DNA from: Pseudidiomarina tainanensis
GTDB taxonomy: Bacteria; Pseudomonadota; Gammaproteobacteria; Enterobacterales; Alteromonadaceae
NCBI RefSeq assembly: GCF_004214835.1
Contig: NZ_PIQJ01000001.1
Coordinates: forward strand, 1,426,001-1,490,000
Direction: 5' to 3'
Length of the DNA: 64,000 nucleotides
The translations under genes and the position numbers were made by a program. Shown piece after piece: positions 36,637 to 45,634 of this stretch. The notes under the pieces are model-generated. The model had not been told where the DNA came from. It saw only the letters and a program-made list of their open reading frames with translations, and did not search any database. Position 1 is the stretch's first letter. Each line of letters starts with the position of its first letter.

Positions 36637-37602
36637 CTATAGAGTGAGGTTAAAGAAACGATAAGCCTGTTTTACCTCAGCTTGAGCCTGTGCCAACGAG
36701 ATGAGTTGAAAACGCAGTGACGTGCCGGCCGTTGCCTGTGCTAGAGCCATCCGGCCTGACCAACTCACCACACCAATTTTCGGGTAGCCACCTAGTGTTT
36801 GGCAGTCGTTTAACATGATGATAGGCTGCCCATCCGGCGGAATTTGAATAGTGCCAAGCGGCAGTGGCTCTGAGATAATCTGTGGCTGTGCCCATAAAAT
36901 CGGTTCCGACGCCTGTAGTCTCACTCCCATGCGATCTTGTTTGGCGGTTACCTGCATGGTCTGCTGCACCAGTAGTTGCCGAGCTTGCGCCTCAAACTGC
37001 TCATATTGCGCCGTTGCAATAATAGGCAAACATAACTCTGACGTACTCGAAATACGTGGTACGAATTGATGCTGGGGACGTCGATACGGAACCACTCCAC
37101 TAGTATTGTATGCGCCGGCATTTAATTCATCTCCACCACGCAATGGTAGACCGTCATCGTGCAAACCACCCAAACCATCGCGCATCACCGTGGCAACTGA
37201 GCCAAAACTTGGCGTGGCCAAGAATCCCCCCGCTACCGCAAGATAGCTACGCAAGCCTCGCTCTGGTGCATCGATACGCACAGTATCACCGGCTTCTACC
37301 GAAAATACTTCCCACGTTGGTATGGGCTGTTGGTTTTTCGTCAGCTGTACCGGTGCTCCGCAGACCACCCAAAAGCTGTGAGATAATGCTGTGACGCTCA
37401 AACCACCCAGAGTAATCTCTAATTGTGCGGCTGTGGCTTTATTACCTAATAGCTTATTCGCCCATAAAAATGCACGCTCATCGATTGGCCCGCCGCGAGT
37501 GATGCCCTGCGATAAATGTCCAAATCGCCCCCAATCCTGCAAGGTTGCCAGTAGCCCGGGCTGTTCGATGCGAAGGGCTGCGTATTGACTACGACCGCTC
37601 AT
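36637..37602 (-). CDS. pxpC: 5-oxoprolinase subunit C (biotin-dependent carboxyltransferase-like)
   Basis: A 321-residue KipA/PxpC-type subunit, one of three proteins that hydrolyse 5-oxoproline (pyroglutamate) to glutamate with ATP. GHLSQGITRGGPIDERAF at the start and NDCQTLGGYPKIGVV are typical. It overlaps pxpB by 4 bp. Together with pxpA and pxpB it makes a complete set. Confidence 0.92.
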   Translation of the reverse strand: MSGRSQYAALRIEQPGLLATLQDWGRFGHLSQGITRGGPIDERAFLWANKLLGNKATAAQLEITLGGLSVTALSHSFWVVCGAPVQLTKNQQPIPTWEVFSVEAGDTVRIDAPERGLRSYLAVAGGFLATPSFGSVATVMRDGLGGLHDDGLPLRGGDELNAGAYNTSGVVPYRRPQHQFVPRISSTSELCLPIIATAQYEQFEAQARQLLVQQTMQVTAKQDRMGVRLQASEPILWAQPQIISEPLPLGTIQIPPDGQPIIMLNDCQTLGGYPKIGVVSWSGRMALAQATAGTSLRFQLISLAQAQAEVKQAYRFFNLTL

Positions 37603-38333
37603 GACTGCCCCTCTGTAGAACCCGCAGAACCCTCAAAACGTACGTTGGCAGTTGCTTCTATCTCAATAAAGCGTTGTTTCGAGACAGCGATAAAGCGAAT
37701 TTGGTCACCGGCTCGTAATTGTAACCCTGACTGCGTGCGCCAGCCTGCTACGCGACCGATAATATTCCAACCGCCAGGTGAAGTACGTGGATAAATTGCG
37801 GTTTGTTGATTAGCAATGGCAACACTACCCGCTGGCACTTTGGTACGCGGTGTGTCAACGCGCGGCACCTGCAAGGGCTCTGGAACATCACCAAGATAGG
37901 CAAATCCGGGAGCAAAACCAATGGTATAAACATGATACGTTTCTGCGCTGTAACGCTCGATAACTTCGCTTGAACTCAAGCAAGAGTGTTCGCATACACG
38001 TTCCATATCCAACGCAAACTCAGCATCGAAACACACAAAAAACTCGTGAATGTTAGCCTGATGCCCATCAACTTTATGCTGTTGTAATTGATTCAACTGG
38101 TTCTTGAGCCACTGCTCTACGCGATCAAAATCAGTCGTTTGGATATCATAAACAATCATTAAACTATGGTAAGCAGCGACAACATCGATCAACCAGCTTG
38201 GCTGTGCCCGAATGATCATATCGCGCAAAATATGAACCTGGTGATTCAATTGCTTATTAACTTTAGGTTCAAAAACGACCATGGCCGAATCAATACCGGC
38301 AACTTCTATCGAAACCTGCATACTAGACGCCAT
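37599..38333 (-). CDS. pxpB: 5-oxoprolinase subunit B (KipI-type)
   Basis: A 244-residue PxpB subunit. The late GFAPGFAYLGDVPEPL, PRTKVPAGSVAIA and PGGWNIIGR segments are the family signatures of the KipI fold. It overlaps pxpA by 11 bp and pxpC by 4 bp, so the three are translated as one unit. Cytoplasmic. Confidence 0.92.
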   Translation of the reverse strand: MASSMQVSIEVAGIDSAMVVFEPKVNKQLNHQVHILRDMIIRAQPSWLIDVVAAYHSLMIVYDIQTTDFDRVEQWLKNQLNQLQQHKVDGHQANIHEFFVCFDAEFALDMERVCEHSCLSSSEVIERYSAETYHVYTIGFAPGFAYLGDVPEPLQVPRVDTPRTKVPAGSVAIANQQTAIYPRTSPGGWNIIGRVAGWRTQSGLQLRAGDQIRFIAVSKQRFIEIEATANVRFEGSAGSTEGQS

Positions 38334-39081
38334 TCAAGGCTTGACGAATGGCAACGACAGTTGCGATAGATTCAGCGTTGTCGCCATGCACACATAGTGT
38401 TTGTGGGACAAGCTGCAGCTGCGAACCATCGCTGGCTATGATTGGCTCGCCGTTCGCAAACGCACGTGCTTGCGCCAAAATCGCATTGCGATCCGTTAAT
38501 ACAGCATCTGCATATTGGCGCGACCGCAAGGTTCCATCGGGTTCGTAGCGTCTATCTGCAAATGCTTCGAAACAAAGTGTCACTTGCGCTTGCTCGGCAA
38601 TACGTTGCTGGATAGAGTTATTCGCTGTAGCCAGTGTTAGTAAATACAGTGATGGTTGATCTGGACACATCTGGTTTTGTTCTGCAATCACACGACAAAC
38701 CAGTTCAAACAGTTCTTGATCGCGTTGCATGTCATTATACAAAGCGCCGTGCGGCTTCACGTAAGTCAAATCGGCGCCTGCTTGGCGACACAAAGCGCGC
38801 ATGGCGCCAATTTGATAATGCAATATCGCCTTTAGTTCAGCTGGCGGAAAATGCAATGTCCGGCGGCCGAAACCAGCCAAGTCAGGATAAGCTGGATGCG
38901 CACCTATTTCGACCTGATGTTGAAGCGCCAGTTGAATGGTCTCCGCCATAATGGCTGGCCCACCAGCATGAAACCCACAAGCAATATTGGCCATATCAAT
39001 ATACGGCATGACCGCATCATCATCGCCCATCTGCCATGCGGCAAAACTTTCTCCCATGTCACAATTAAGTTTGATCATCAC
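38323..39081 (-). CDS. pxpA: 5-oxoprolinase subunit A (LamB/YcsF family)
   Basis: A 252-residue PxpA subunit. The start KLNCDMGESFAAWQMGDD, the ANIACGFHAGGPAIM segment and GAHPAYPDLAGFGRR are conserved, as are YVKPHGALYND and AFADRRYEPDG. It overlaps the 136-aa membrane gene upstream by 4 bp, tying that protein to the operon. Confidence 0.93.
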   Translation of the reverse strand: MMIKLNCDMGESFAAWQMGDDDAVMPYIDMANIACGFHAGGPAIMAETIQLALQHQVEIGAHPAYPDLAGFGRRTLHFPPAELKAILHYQIGAMRALCRQAGADLTYVKPHGALYNDMQRDQELFELVCRVIAEQNQMCPDQPSLYLLTLATANNSIQQRIAEQAQVTLCFEAFADRRYEPDGTLRSRQYADAVLTDRNAILAQARAFANGEPIIASDGSQLQLVPQTLCVHGDNAESIATVVAIRQALNGV

Positions 39082-39488
39082 TGCTTATCAACCGAATCCT
39101 CTGACTTTTGGCTGCGCGCGCCAGTAAACCGTGCATAACTATAGGCAAATAGATACACGCCGACACCGACACTGGTAATAAATAATGGTGCTAAGGTTAA
39201 CCCACCAATTTGGTGAGCACCGTACACAGCCGCAGCGCCGGTTAATCCGAGTGTAATCAGTGAAGCTGCAACCAAAGTAATCGGTTCGAGCCACTTTAAT
39301 AACACGGTACCGCCTAACAAATTCACTAATGCGCCGAGAATAATCCCCCACGCAATCGGTACCCCTAATTTATACCACCCCAATTGCCAATCAATAATTG
39401 CGGCCCACAATTGTTGTTCGCTGGCATTATAAAACATCAAACCGACCAAGCCTGCTAAAATCACTAATCGCGTGGTTAATGACATCAT
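39078..39488 (-). CDS. 136-aa four-helix membrane protein of unknown function
   Basis: I do not recognise this protein. Four hydrophobic helices are visible at about residues 6-20, 40-62, 68-90 and 95-118, and the tail is basic then acidic. It overlaps pxpA by 4 bp. A role in moving or sensing pyroglutamate would fit the context, but it does not look like the DUF969/DUF979 permeases often found beside pxp genes. Inference only. Confidence 0.65.
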   Translation of the reverse strand: MMSLTTRLVILAGLVGLMFYNASEQQLWAAIIDWQLGWYKLGVPIAWGIILGALVNLLGGTVLLKWLEPITLVAASLITLGLTGAAAVYGAHQIGGLTLAPLFITSVGVGVYLFAYSYARFTGARSQKSEDSVDKQ

Positions 39489-39508
39489 TGTTTCCTATAT
39501 TAATTATT

Positions 39509-39799
39509 CTAGATGAGCAACCAGGACAAAATCGCAATAACTGCGGCAATTACCGGAACCCACAAAATAGGTGATTGATACCACTTTAAAACAGGCCGCT
39601 GATAAGGCTCTACTCGTTCTTCCGTAGCAGGTTCTGGCCGTTTTTGGCGAAGTAACCACACCACACCAATCACTAATAATACAACGCCTAATTGACGGTA
39701 ACTTGACGTTGCCTCTCCGGCTGGTGCTAGTACTGCGAGTAGTATACCAATTACGATAATTGCGAGTGCGCTAATTCGTGTTGTACTTGTTGTTTTCAT
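39509..39799 (-). CDS. 96-aa membrane protein of unknown function
   Basis: A small protein with helices near residues 8-25, 35-48 and 75-95, and a hydrophilic loop (KRPEPATEERVEPYQRP) between the second and third. Not recognised. The start is 4 bp downstream of the 54-aa gene stop, and the stop is 20 bp before the 136-aa gene, so it is part of the same leftward operon as pxpABC. No clear ribosome-binding site of its own, suggesting coupling with the 54-aa gene. Confidence 0.62.
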   Translation of the reverse strand: MKTTSTTRISALAIIVIGILLAVLAPAGEATSSYRQLGVVLLVIGVVWLLRQKRPEPATEERVEPYQRPVLKWYQSPILWVPVIAAVIAILSWLLI

Positions 39800-39803
39800 A
39801 AGC

Positions 39804-39968
39804 TTATGTTTGCCCTTTTTGTTTTTCTTTTCGCCAAACCATGAAGAACCATATCCAACCGACTAATTGCATGATGATACCGACAATGATGGTACTTAAG
39901 GTTTGCTCCCAAATACCGCTGAGCATGGCAGCAAAACCTACAACCGCTAAGATGAGAGGATAAATCAT
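39804..39968 (-). CDS. 54-aa membrane protein of unknown function
   Basis: A short gene found by reading the minus strand by hand. It starts MIYPLILAVVGFAAMLSGIW and has a second helix (IIVGIIMQLVGWIWFFMV), then a basic tail ending KEKQKGQT. A strong ribosome-binding site (AAGGAG) precedes the ATG by 7 nt, better than any other start in the neighbourhood. It is the first gene of the unit leading into the 96-aa, 136-aa and pxpABC genes. Function unknown. Confidence 0.68.
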   Translation of the reverse strand: MIYPLILAVVGFAAMLSGIWEQTLSTIIVGIIMQLVGWIWFFMVWRKEKQKGQT

Positions 39969-40127
39969 CGCAATCTCCTTATTTGAACCTACACCTTACT
40001 TAAATCTTCAGCATCGTGAAAGGCTTCAATCATTATATTCGACTATTGTCGGGGCGAGTGCCATACTGCCGTGAGAGATTTTTATGCTAGTTTTTATGGG
40101 AATACTAACATCAGCCACGAGGCAGCT

Positions 40128-41048
40128 ATGACCCGAGCCGCACAAGAAACGCAACTTGAAACATGCGAATCCGAGCACTTGCAACATGACGCAACAATTT
40201 ATGCATCGGTACAACGTCAATTAACGCCCTATTTAGCCGTACACCGGATTTTGCCGCAAAAAGCTATTCGAATGCTTGGACCATGGTGCTTTCTTGATCA
40301 TTTCGGCCCCGTTGCACCTACCAACTACCGCCAATTCGATGTGCCACCACACCCGCATATTGGTCTGCAAACCATCACTTGGTTGCTATCCGGACAACTA
40401 TTACACCAAGATAGTTTAGGCTACGAACAACCACTACGCCGTGGTCAACTGAACTTAATGACAGCAGGTCGCGGCATTACCCACGCAGAAGTCGCCGACC
40501 ATGATCCAGACCAACCGCTACACGGCTTGCAGTTATGGCGTGCGCTACCACCTGAACATGAGCAAACCGAACCGCGTTTTGACCATTATCAAGAAGTTCC
40601 AAAGTTTAGTCTGGGCGATTGTACCGCAACGCTAATTTGCGGTAGTTACGCAACGTCACAACGCCGTTGGAATAGTCCTGCTTTAAGCTTTAGCCCAAGT
40701 ATCGCAATGCTGTTGCAAACACCGCGCACAACGGCCATTGAGCTGCACCTAGAGCGTGACTTTGAGTACGGACTGTATGTGATTAGCGGGCAACTCGAAA
40801 CACTCGATAAAACCGTGCGCACGCATCAATTATTGAGCCTTGGCAGTAATCGTCAGAAACTTGTTCTCGAGTTTGCGGCAGACACTCAAGTGCTTTTATT
40901 GGGTGGTGAGACATTTGAGCAACCGGTAAAAATGTGGTGGAACTTTGTCAGTGCCTCACAGCAACGAGTCGAGCAAGCACAGCAAGATTGGGACGCCAAG
41001 CATAAGCGGTTTGGTACGGTTGAACATTATCATGCCAAAAAAGGTTAG
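40128..41048 (+). CDS. pirin family protein
   Basis: A 306-residue bicupin. The metal-binding residues are in DVPPHPHIGLQTITWLLSG (His-x-His), LMTAGRGITHAEV and the following segment. Bacterial pirins act as quercetinases or bind other enzymes; the target here is unknown. I chose the ATG at 40128 because GAGG lies 5 nt upstream; an earlier GTG at 40071 would add 19 residues with no such site. It is followed after 2 bp by the 159-aa gene. Confidence 0.85.
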   Translation: MTRAAQETQLETCESEHLQHDATIYASVQRQLTPYLAVHRILPQKAIRMLGPWCFLDHFGPVAPTNYRQFDVPPHPHIGLQTITWLLSGQLLHQDSLGYEQPLRRGQLNLMTAGRGITHAEVADHDPDQPLHGLQLWRALPPEHEQTEPRFDHYQEVPKFSLGDCTATLICGSYATSQRRWNSPALSFSPSIAMLLQTPRTTAIELHLERDFEYGLYVISGQLETLDKTVRTHQLLSLGSNRQKLVLEFAADTQVLLLGGETFEQPVKMWWNFVSASQQRVEQAQQDWDAKHKRFGTVEHYHAKKG

Positions 41049-41050
41049 TC

Positions 41051-41530
41051 ATGGGACTCGTTCGTTTTGTCAGTAGAGCCACACGTCGACTCGGACTATG
41101 GTTTCTCGCTGCGGGAATCACACTTGCGGTGTTGTTTACGGCGGTTCTCATTTATAAACTGACGGTGTTTGAACCGGATCCACCTGTGGTTGCAAATTGC
41201 CAGTCGTTACAGCTAATTACAACTACCGATAGCGCCGCCGAAATTCATGTCTATGAGTGTCAGCGTGGCAGTACAAATAACAACTGGCAAAGCTTCGAAG
41301 TATGGCTCTATGAACCAAAAGTTAATGAGTGGCTACGTATTGCGACAGCCGAGCAAGGGCCATGTTTAACAGTATCGTGGCAACGCCAAGGTCAACTGAT
41401 TATCCACCACGGTCACAGCCGCGGCGATCTCAATATTGCGAAAGCCTCGGTGATTTACAATGACGCCAACGGTCGACCTGCAACCATCAGCGTCACGACT
41501 CAACGTGAAGAAAAAGAGTGTCCGCTTTAA
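41051..41530 (+). CDS. 159-aa single-pass membrane protein of unknown function
   Basis: Not recognised. One membrane helix near residues 16-36 (LWFLAAGITLAVLFTAVLIY), then a soluble region of about 120 residues with cysteines in VVANCQSL, VYECQRG, QGPCLTV and EKECPL, which may form disulfides if this part is periplasmic. It follows the pirin gene after 2 bp with AGG 6 nt before its ATG. Convergent with the SDR gene, overlapping 4 bp. Confidence 0.7.
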   Translation: MGLVRFVSRATRRLGLWFLAAGITLAVLFTAVLIYKLTVFEPDPPVVANCQSLQLITTTDSAAEIHVYECQRGSTNNNWQSFEVWLYEPKVNEWLRIATAEQGPCLTVSWQRQGQLIIHHGHSRGDLNIAKASVIYNDANGRPATISVTTQREEKECPL

Positions 41531-42279
41531 CCAAGCTTCATCACCCATTTCAGTGGTAAGCGCTTCATCAAGAAGCCGATAAATGCCCACGGCCAAGTTG
41601 GCACATAAGCTTGCACAGGTTCTTTCTCAATTGCTTGTACGAGCTTCCGGCAACCGGTTTCAGTATCAATCATAAATGGCGTATTTTTAACTTTCTCGTT
41701 AATCTCTGAGCGAATATAACCCGGAAGAATGGCACTGACTTTTATCGGCGAGCGTGACTTGATTAAATCGGCTCGGATACCTTCTGTAAGTGCGAGCAAA
41801 CCAGCCTTTGTTGCCGCATAAACAGTCATTGCGCGCGGCATACCGCGTAGCGCACTAATAGAACTAATAGTGACCAAGTGACCACTATTTTGCTCGCGGA
41901 AAATTTCAAGCGCAGCTTCGCACTGGGCCAGAGCGGCAACAAAATTGGTTTGAGCGGTTTGCACATTCGCATAAAAATACCCAGTGCCAAGTGATGCACC
42001 CTTGCCCATTCCAGCATTAACGATCACTCGGTCTATACTGCCAAACTCTTCTTTGAAGGCTTTAAACACCGCAAATACATCATCGTGCTGGTTCACATCT
42101 AAAGCCTTCACACTAACCTTAATTTCTGGGTAGGCTTTCTCAAGTTCTTGCTTTAAGGCATTAAGCCGTTCAGTACGCCGTGCGCACAAAGCCAAATTGC
42201 GGCCATGTTTGGCAAACTCACGTGCCATCCCCTCACCCAAACCTGAGCTAGCTCCGGTTATCAATATTGTTTTGCGCAT
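41527..42279 (-). CDS. SDR-family oxidoreductase
   Basis: A 250-residue short-chain dehydrogenase/reductase. The cofactor loop GASSGLGEGMA is at residues 8-18, NAGMG near 91, and the catalytic YAATK near 155. A C-terminal hydrophobic segment (WPWAFIGFLMKRLP) could attach it to the membrane. It is the third gene of a leftward unit with an acyl-CoA dehydrogenase and an APH-type kinase; gaps are 0 and 3 bp. Its role is probably in the same acyl-CoA pathway. Confidence 0.85.
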   Translation of the reverse strand: MRKTILITGASSGLGEGMAREFAKHGRNLALCARRTERLNALKQELEKAYPEIKVSVKALDVNQHDDVFAVFKAFKEEFGSIDRVIVNAGMGKGASLGTGYFYANVQTAQTNFVAALAQCEAALEIFREQNSGHLVTISSISALRGMPRAMTVYAATKAGLLALTEGIRADLIKSRSPIKVSAILPGYIRSEINEKVKNTPFMIDTETGCRKLVQAIEKEPVQAYVPTWPWAFIGFLMKRLPLKWVMKLG

Positions 42280-42282
42280 TAA

Positions 42283-43350
42283 TTATCCTTGTTTTATCAG
42301 TTTACGAGCTCGCCAATGCAAGTAATGCACTAAGAACCAAAAGTTTTTGAACGCTGGATTGCGTGTTTGTTTGTGGTGATAACGAAAATAAATTTGTTGG
42401 GCAATCACGCTAAGTCGAAACAAACCAAACACTTCATAGAAGCGAAAATCTTTGACGTTAACACCCATTTTTTCACAGTAATACTCAATTACTTGTTGGC
42501 GTGTGAGCATGCCCGGCAAATGTGTGGGTTGGCGTCTCGTTGAACGCGCAATTGGATCGTCATCAGCCTGAATCCAGTAAGCTAAACTATTGCCAAGATC
42601 CATGAGTGGATTACCTAAAGTGGCCAGCTCCCAATCAAGTACGCCAATAATCTTGGTGGGGTCACTCGTATCTAACACTAAATTATCGAAGCGAAAATCA
42701 TTGTGTGTCATACAAATCGTTTCATGCGTTGGCATATTCGCATTCAGCCAATGCATAATCTTTTTGCCCGAGGGGACATTCCACGTTTTTGCTTTGGTGT
42801 AACGCTCGCTCCAACCGCGAACCTGACGTTCGGTATAACCAGCGCCTTTTGCCAAATCACTCAACCCAGCGGCGTTTATGTCGACTTGATGCAATTCAAT
42901 GAGAACGTCTAGCGCGTTCAAACAAAGTTGGCGAGTTTGTGCTTCATTCAGTTCCAGATCCCGGGGCATGTTTTTGCGCGGAATGATGCCAGCAACGCGG
43001 TCCATGACGTAAAACTCATCCCCTATAATGCTATTGTCGTCGGTGTACAAACGCATCTCAGGAACATAAGAAAACACTGGCTTCAATGCTTTTTGAAGCC
43101 GATATTCACGCCCCATATCGTGAGCAGATTTTGCTTTTGTACCTGCCGGTGGGCGGCGCAGAATCAAATCGGCATTATCGAACTGCAAACGGTACGTCCA
43201 GTTTGATGCGCCACCACTGTATTGAGTGACTCGCATCTCACCGGACAAGTCTGGTAGTTGCATACGTAACCAGTCAGCTAATACTGTTTCAGGTAATTCT
43301 TCACCGCTACGTACGGCGCTGGCTTGGTCTTCAAGTTTATCGCTATGCAC
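42283..43350 (-). CDS. APH-type phosphotransferase, ACAD10/11-kinase-like
   Basis: A 355-residue aminoglycoside-phosphotransferase-fold kinase. Key motifs are the nucleotide loop SGGASNWTYRL, the ATP-binding LRRPPAG, the catalytic MTHNDFRFDNLVLD (HxDxxxxN), and VLDWELATLGNP with the Mg aspartate. This subgroup is the kinase half of human ACAD10/11 and of LvaA in Pseudomonas, which phosphorylates 4-hydroxyacyl-CoA. It abuts the acyl-CoA dehydrogenase gene. The substrate here is inferred only. Confidence 0.88.
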   Translation of the reverse strand: MHSDKLEDQASAVRSGEELPETVLADWLRMQLPDLSGEMRVTQYSGGASNWTYRLQFDNADLILRRPPAGTKAKSAHDMGREYRLQKALKPVFSYVPEMRLYTDDNSIIGDEFYVMDRVAGIIPRKNMPRDLELNEAQTRQLCLNALDVLIELHQVDINAAGLSDLAKGAGYTERQVRGWSERYTKAKTWNVPSGKKIMHWLNANMPTHETICMTHNDFRFDNLVLDTSDPTKIIGVLDWELATLGNPLMDLGNSLAYWIQADDDPIARSTRRQPTHLPGMLTRQQVIEYYCEKMGVNVKDFRFYEVFGLFRLSVIAQQIYFRYHHKQTRNPAFKNFWFLVHYLHWRARKLIKQG

Positions 43351-44577
43351 CTACGCCTCCCGATATTTCGCTAATTCAACTTTAGCGATAGTTGTTCGAT
43401 GCACAGCATCGGGACCATCAGCAATACGCAACGCACGTGCCATCGCGAATAACGCGGTTAACGGTGTATCGTGGCTCATGCCGGCGCCACCATAAATTTG
43501 TATGGCCTCGTCAACAACCTGCTGGAGTACATTTGGAGCAGCCACTTTTATCGCAGAAATCTCTGCGAGTGCTTTCATGGCGCCAACTTGATCAATCTTC
43601 CATGCGGCATAAAAGGTTAATAGCCGAGCTTGATCGATCGCGATGCGCATATCTGCAACGCGCTCGAGATTGCCATTTAACTGTAACAGCGGCTTGCCAA
43701 AGCCAATGCGCTCCTGTCCACGCCGAATAAACAACTGTAACGCTTTCTCTGCAGCTCCTAACGCACGCATGCAGTGGTGAATACGACCCGGCCCAAGTCG
43801 CCCTTGCGCAATCTTGAAGCCATCGCCAAGTTCACCAATCACGTTTTCTTTAGGTACCCGCACATTATCAAACAGCACTTCACCGTGACCATAGGGTGCG
43901 TCGTACTCACCAAATGCCGGCAACATACGCTCAACGGTTACCCCAGCGCTATCCAATGGCACCAATACCATTGAATGACGTTGATGCTTTGGCGCATCCG
44001 CATCGGTTAAACCCATGACAATGGCAAATTTAGCTTGTGGATGTCCAAGTCCGGTAGACCACCATTTGCGACCGTTGATAACCACATCATCGCCATCAGC
44101 CACAATACTCGCCTGCATATTGGTCGCATCTGACGAGGCCACATCAGGTTCGGTCATGCAAAATACGGAACGAATTTCGCCGTTCAACAAGGGGGTTAAC
44201 CACCGTTGCTGTTGTGCTTCGCTACCGAAGTGATAGAGCACTTCCATATTGCCGGTATCTGGCGCGTTGCAGTTGAAAATCTCGGGAGCTAATAGGCTGT
44301 GTCCCATAACTTCGGCCAAGGGCGCGTACTCAAGCGTAGTTAATCCAGCGCCTAATTTTTCATCAGGTAGAAATAGGTTCCACAGTCCTGCTTGCTTAGC
44401 TTTCGCTTTTAATTCCGTAACGATTGGCGCCACCTGCCAATGGCGCCAGTTTGAATCAGGGTTAAGGCGACGATTTTCTTTATGATAATTGGCTTCGATG
44501 GGTTCTATATGCTCTTGCATAAACGCTATCAAACGCTTGCGATATTCAAGAGTCTTTTTGCTTGGCGTAAAGTCCAT
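43351..44577 (-). CDS. acyl-CoA dehydrogenase family protein (ACAD10/11-like)
   Basis: A 408-residue FAD flavoprotein of the acyl-CoA dehydrogenase type. FCMTEPDVASSDATNM, KWWSTGLGHP, RLGPGRIHHCMRALG and EAIQIYGGAGMSHDTPL are family motifs. First gene of the three-gene leftward unit with the APH kinase and SDR. In ACAD10/11 and Lva-type systems the dehydrogenase acts on the phosphorylated 4-hydroxyacyl-CoA; that activity is suggested by context, not shown. Confidence 0.9.
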   Translation of the reverse strand: MDFTPSKKTLEYRKRLIAFMQEHIEPIEANYHKENRRLNPDSNWRHWQVAPIVTELKAKAKQAGLWNLFLPDEKLGAGLTTLEYAPLAEVMGHSLLAPEIFNCNAPDTGNMEVLYHFGSEAQQQRWLTPLLNGEIRSVFCMTEPDVASSDATNMQASIVADGDDVVINGRKWWSTGLGHPQAKFAIVMGLTDADAPKHQRHSMVLVPLDSAGVTVERMLPAFGEYDAPYGHGEVLFDNVRVPKENVIGELGDGFKIAQGRLGPGRIHHCMRALGAAEKALQLFIRRGQERIGFGKPLLQLNGNLERVADMRIAIDQARLLTFYAAWKIDQVGAMKALAEISAIKVAAPNVLQQVVDEAIQIYGGAGMSHDTPLTALFAMARALRIADGPDAVHRTTIAKVELAKYREA

Positions 44578-44663
44578 AGGGCTACCCTGCTGTCCAGAAA
44601 ATTCATTATTATTTAAACGACTGTTTGAATGATTGTAGTGAGTCAGCGCAAAATTAAAAGTCT

Positions 44664-45596
44664 TTATGTCGTGTTTAATGATCGTTGTGCCGTAGCCGGT
44701 AGCCGCTCTGCCAGAAAATCAATAAATACGCGTACAGCTGGTAATAGTCCGCGTCGGTATGGATAAACCATGTGCATGATGCCCACTGGTAGTGACCAGT
44801 CCGGCAATATCGGCACAAGCAAGCGATCTTGCACCGCTTGTTCACCTAAATAGTTCGGTAATGACACAATACCCAAACCTTCAATGGCTGCTTCGCGCAG
44901 TACAATCATGTCATCAGTAATTAACCGCGGCCGGAAACTGACGGTCAACTTCTCGCCACTTTGAGCGGTTAAATCATAACGATAACGGCCACTCGTATAG
45001 TGCAAACTCAAATGTGGATAATGCACGAGATCAAGAGGATGCCGTAAAGGTTTATCGATGCGCGCAACATCACCGCGATTAGGGCTACGAAACAGTGTAC
45101 TCGGGGAATCGGCAAGCGGCCTTGCAATAAGTGACGAATCCTCTATAAATGGGCGCACTCGCAAAGCCACATCAACTCCCTCATCGATCAGGTTAACTGG
45201 CCGATTAGTTACCATCAGATTAATACGAACTTCTGGATACAACGCTAAAAACTCAGGCAATAGCGTAACTAACATACTTTGGCTGATGGCGTAGGGTGAG
45301 CTGACATGAATTTCACCGCGCGGTGTTTCTTGCACCATCTGTGTCACTTGCTGGGCAGCTTCAGCTGCCGCCACGAGTGTTTCGCAATGTACCAAAAATG
45401 CTTGACCAATCTCCGTTAACTTGAGACCTCGCGTGCTGCGGTGTAATAGTCGAACGCCCTGCTCCTCTTCCAATTCAGTAAGGCGCCGGCTAACTGTTGA
45501 TTTCGGCATATTGAGCTCGCGTGCGCCGGCACTAATACTGCCAGTTGCCACTACGCGCGCAAAAATAAGGTAGTTCGTTAAATCAGGTATCGCCAT
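44664..45596 (-). CDS. LysR-family transcriptional regulator
   Basis: A 310-residue regulator: N-terminal winged helix (FARVVATGSISAGARELNMP, then STVSRRLTELEEEQGVRLL) and a substrate-binding domain from about residue 90. I chose the ATG at 45596, since the longer start at 45665 would run the coding region through a perfect palindrome that looks like an operator. Divergent from azoR, which it probably regulates. Confidence 0.88.
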   Translation of the reverse strand: MAIPDLTNYLIFARVVATGSISAGARELNMPKSTVSRRLTELEEEQGVRLLHRSTRGLKLTEIGQAFLVHCETLVAAAEAAQQVTQMVQETPRGEIHVSSPYAISQSMLVTLLPEFLALYPEVRINLMVTNRPVNLIDEGVDVALRVRPFIEDSSLIARPLADSPSTLFRSPNRGDVARIDKPLRHPLDLVHYPHLSLHYTSGRYRYDLTAQSGEKLTVSFRPRLITDDMIVLREAAIEGLGIVSLPNYLGEQAVQDRLLVPILPDWSLPVGIMHMVYPYRRGLLPAVRVFIDFLAERLPATAQRSLNTT

Positions 45597-45618
45597 CGTA
45601 TTGTTGCCCCAAGCAAGC

Positions 45619-45634
45619 GTTCCATATATGGAAC
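45619..45634. promoter_or_regulatory. 16-bp perfect palindrome between lysR and azoR
   Basis: GTTCCATATATGGAAC is its own reverse complement. A further half-site ATGGAAC lies at 45668-45674. The 136-bp divergent promoter region and the LysR neighbour make it a likely operator. Confidence 0.65.
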
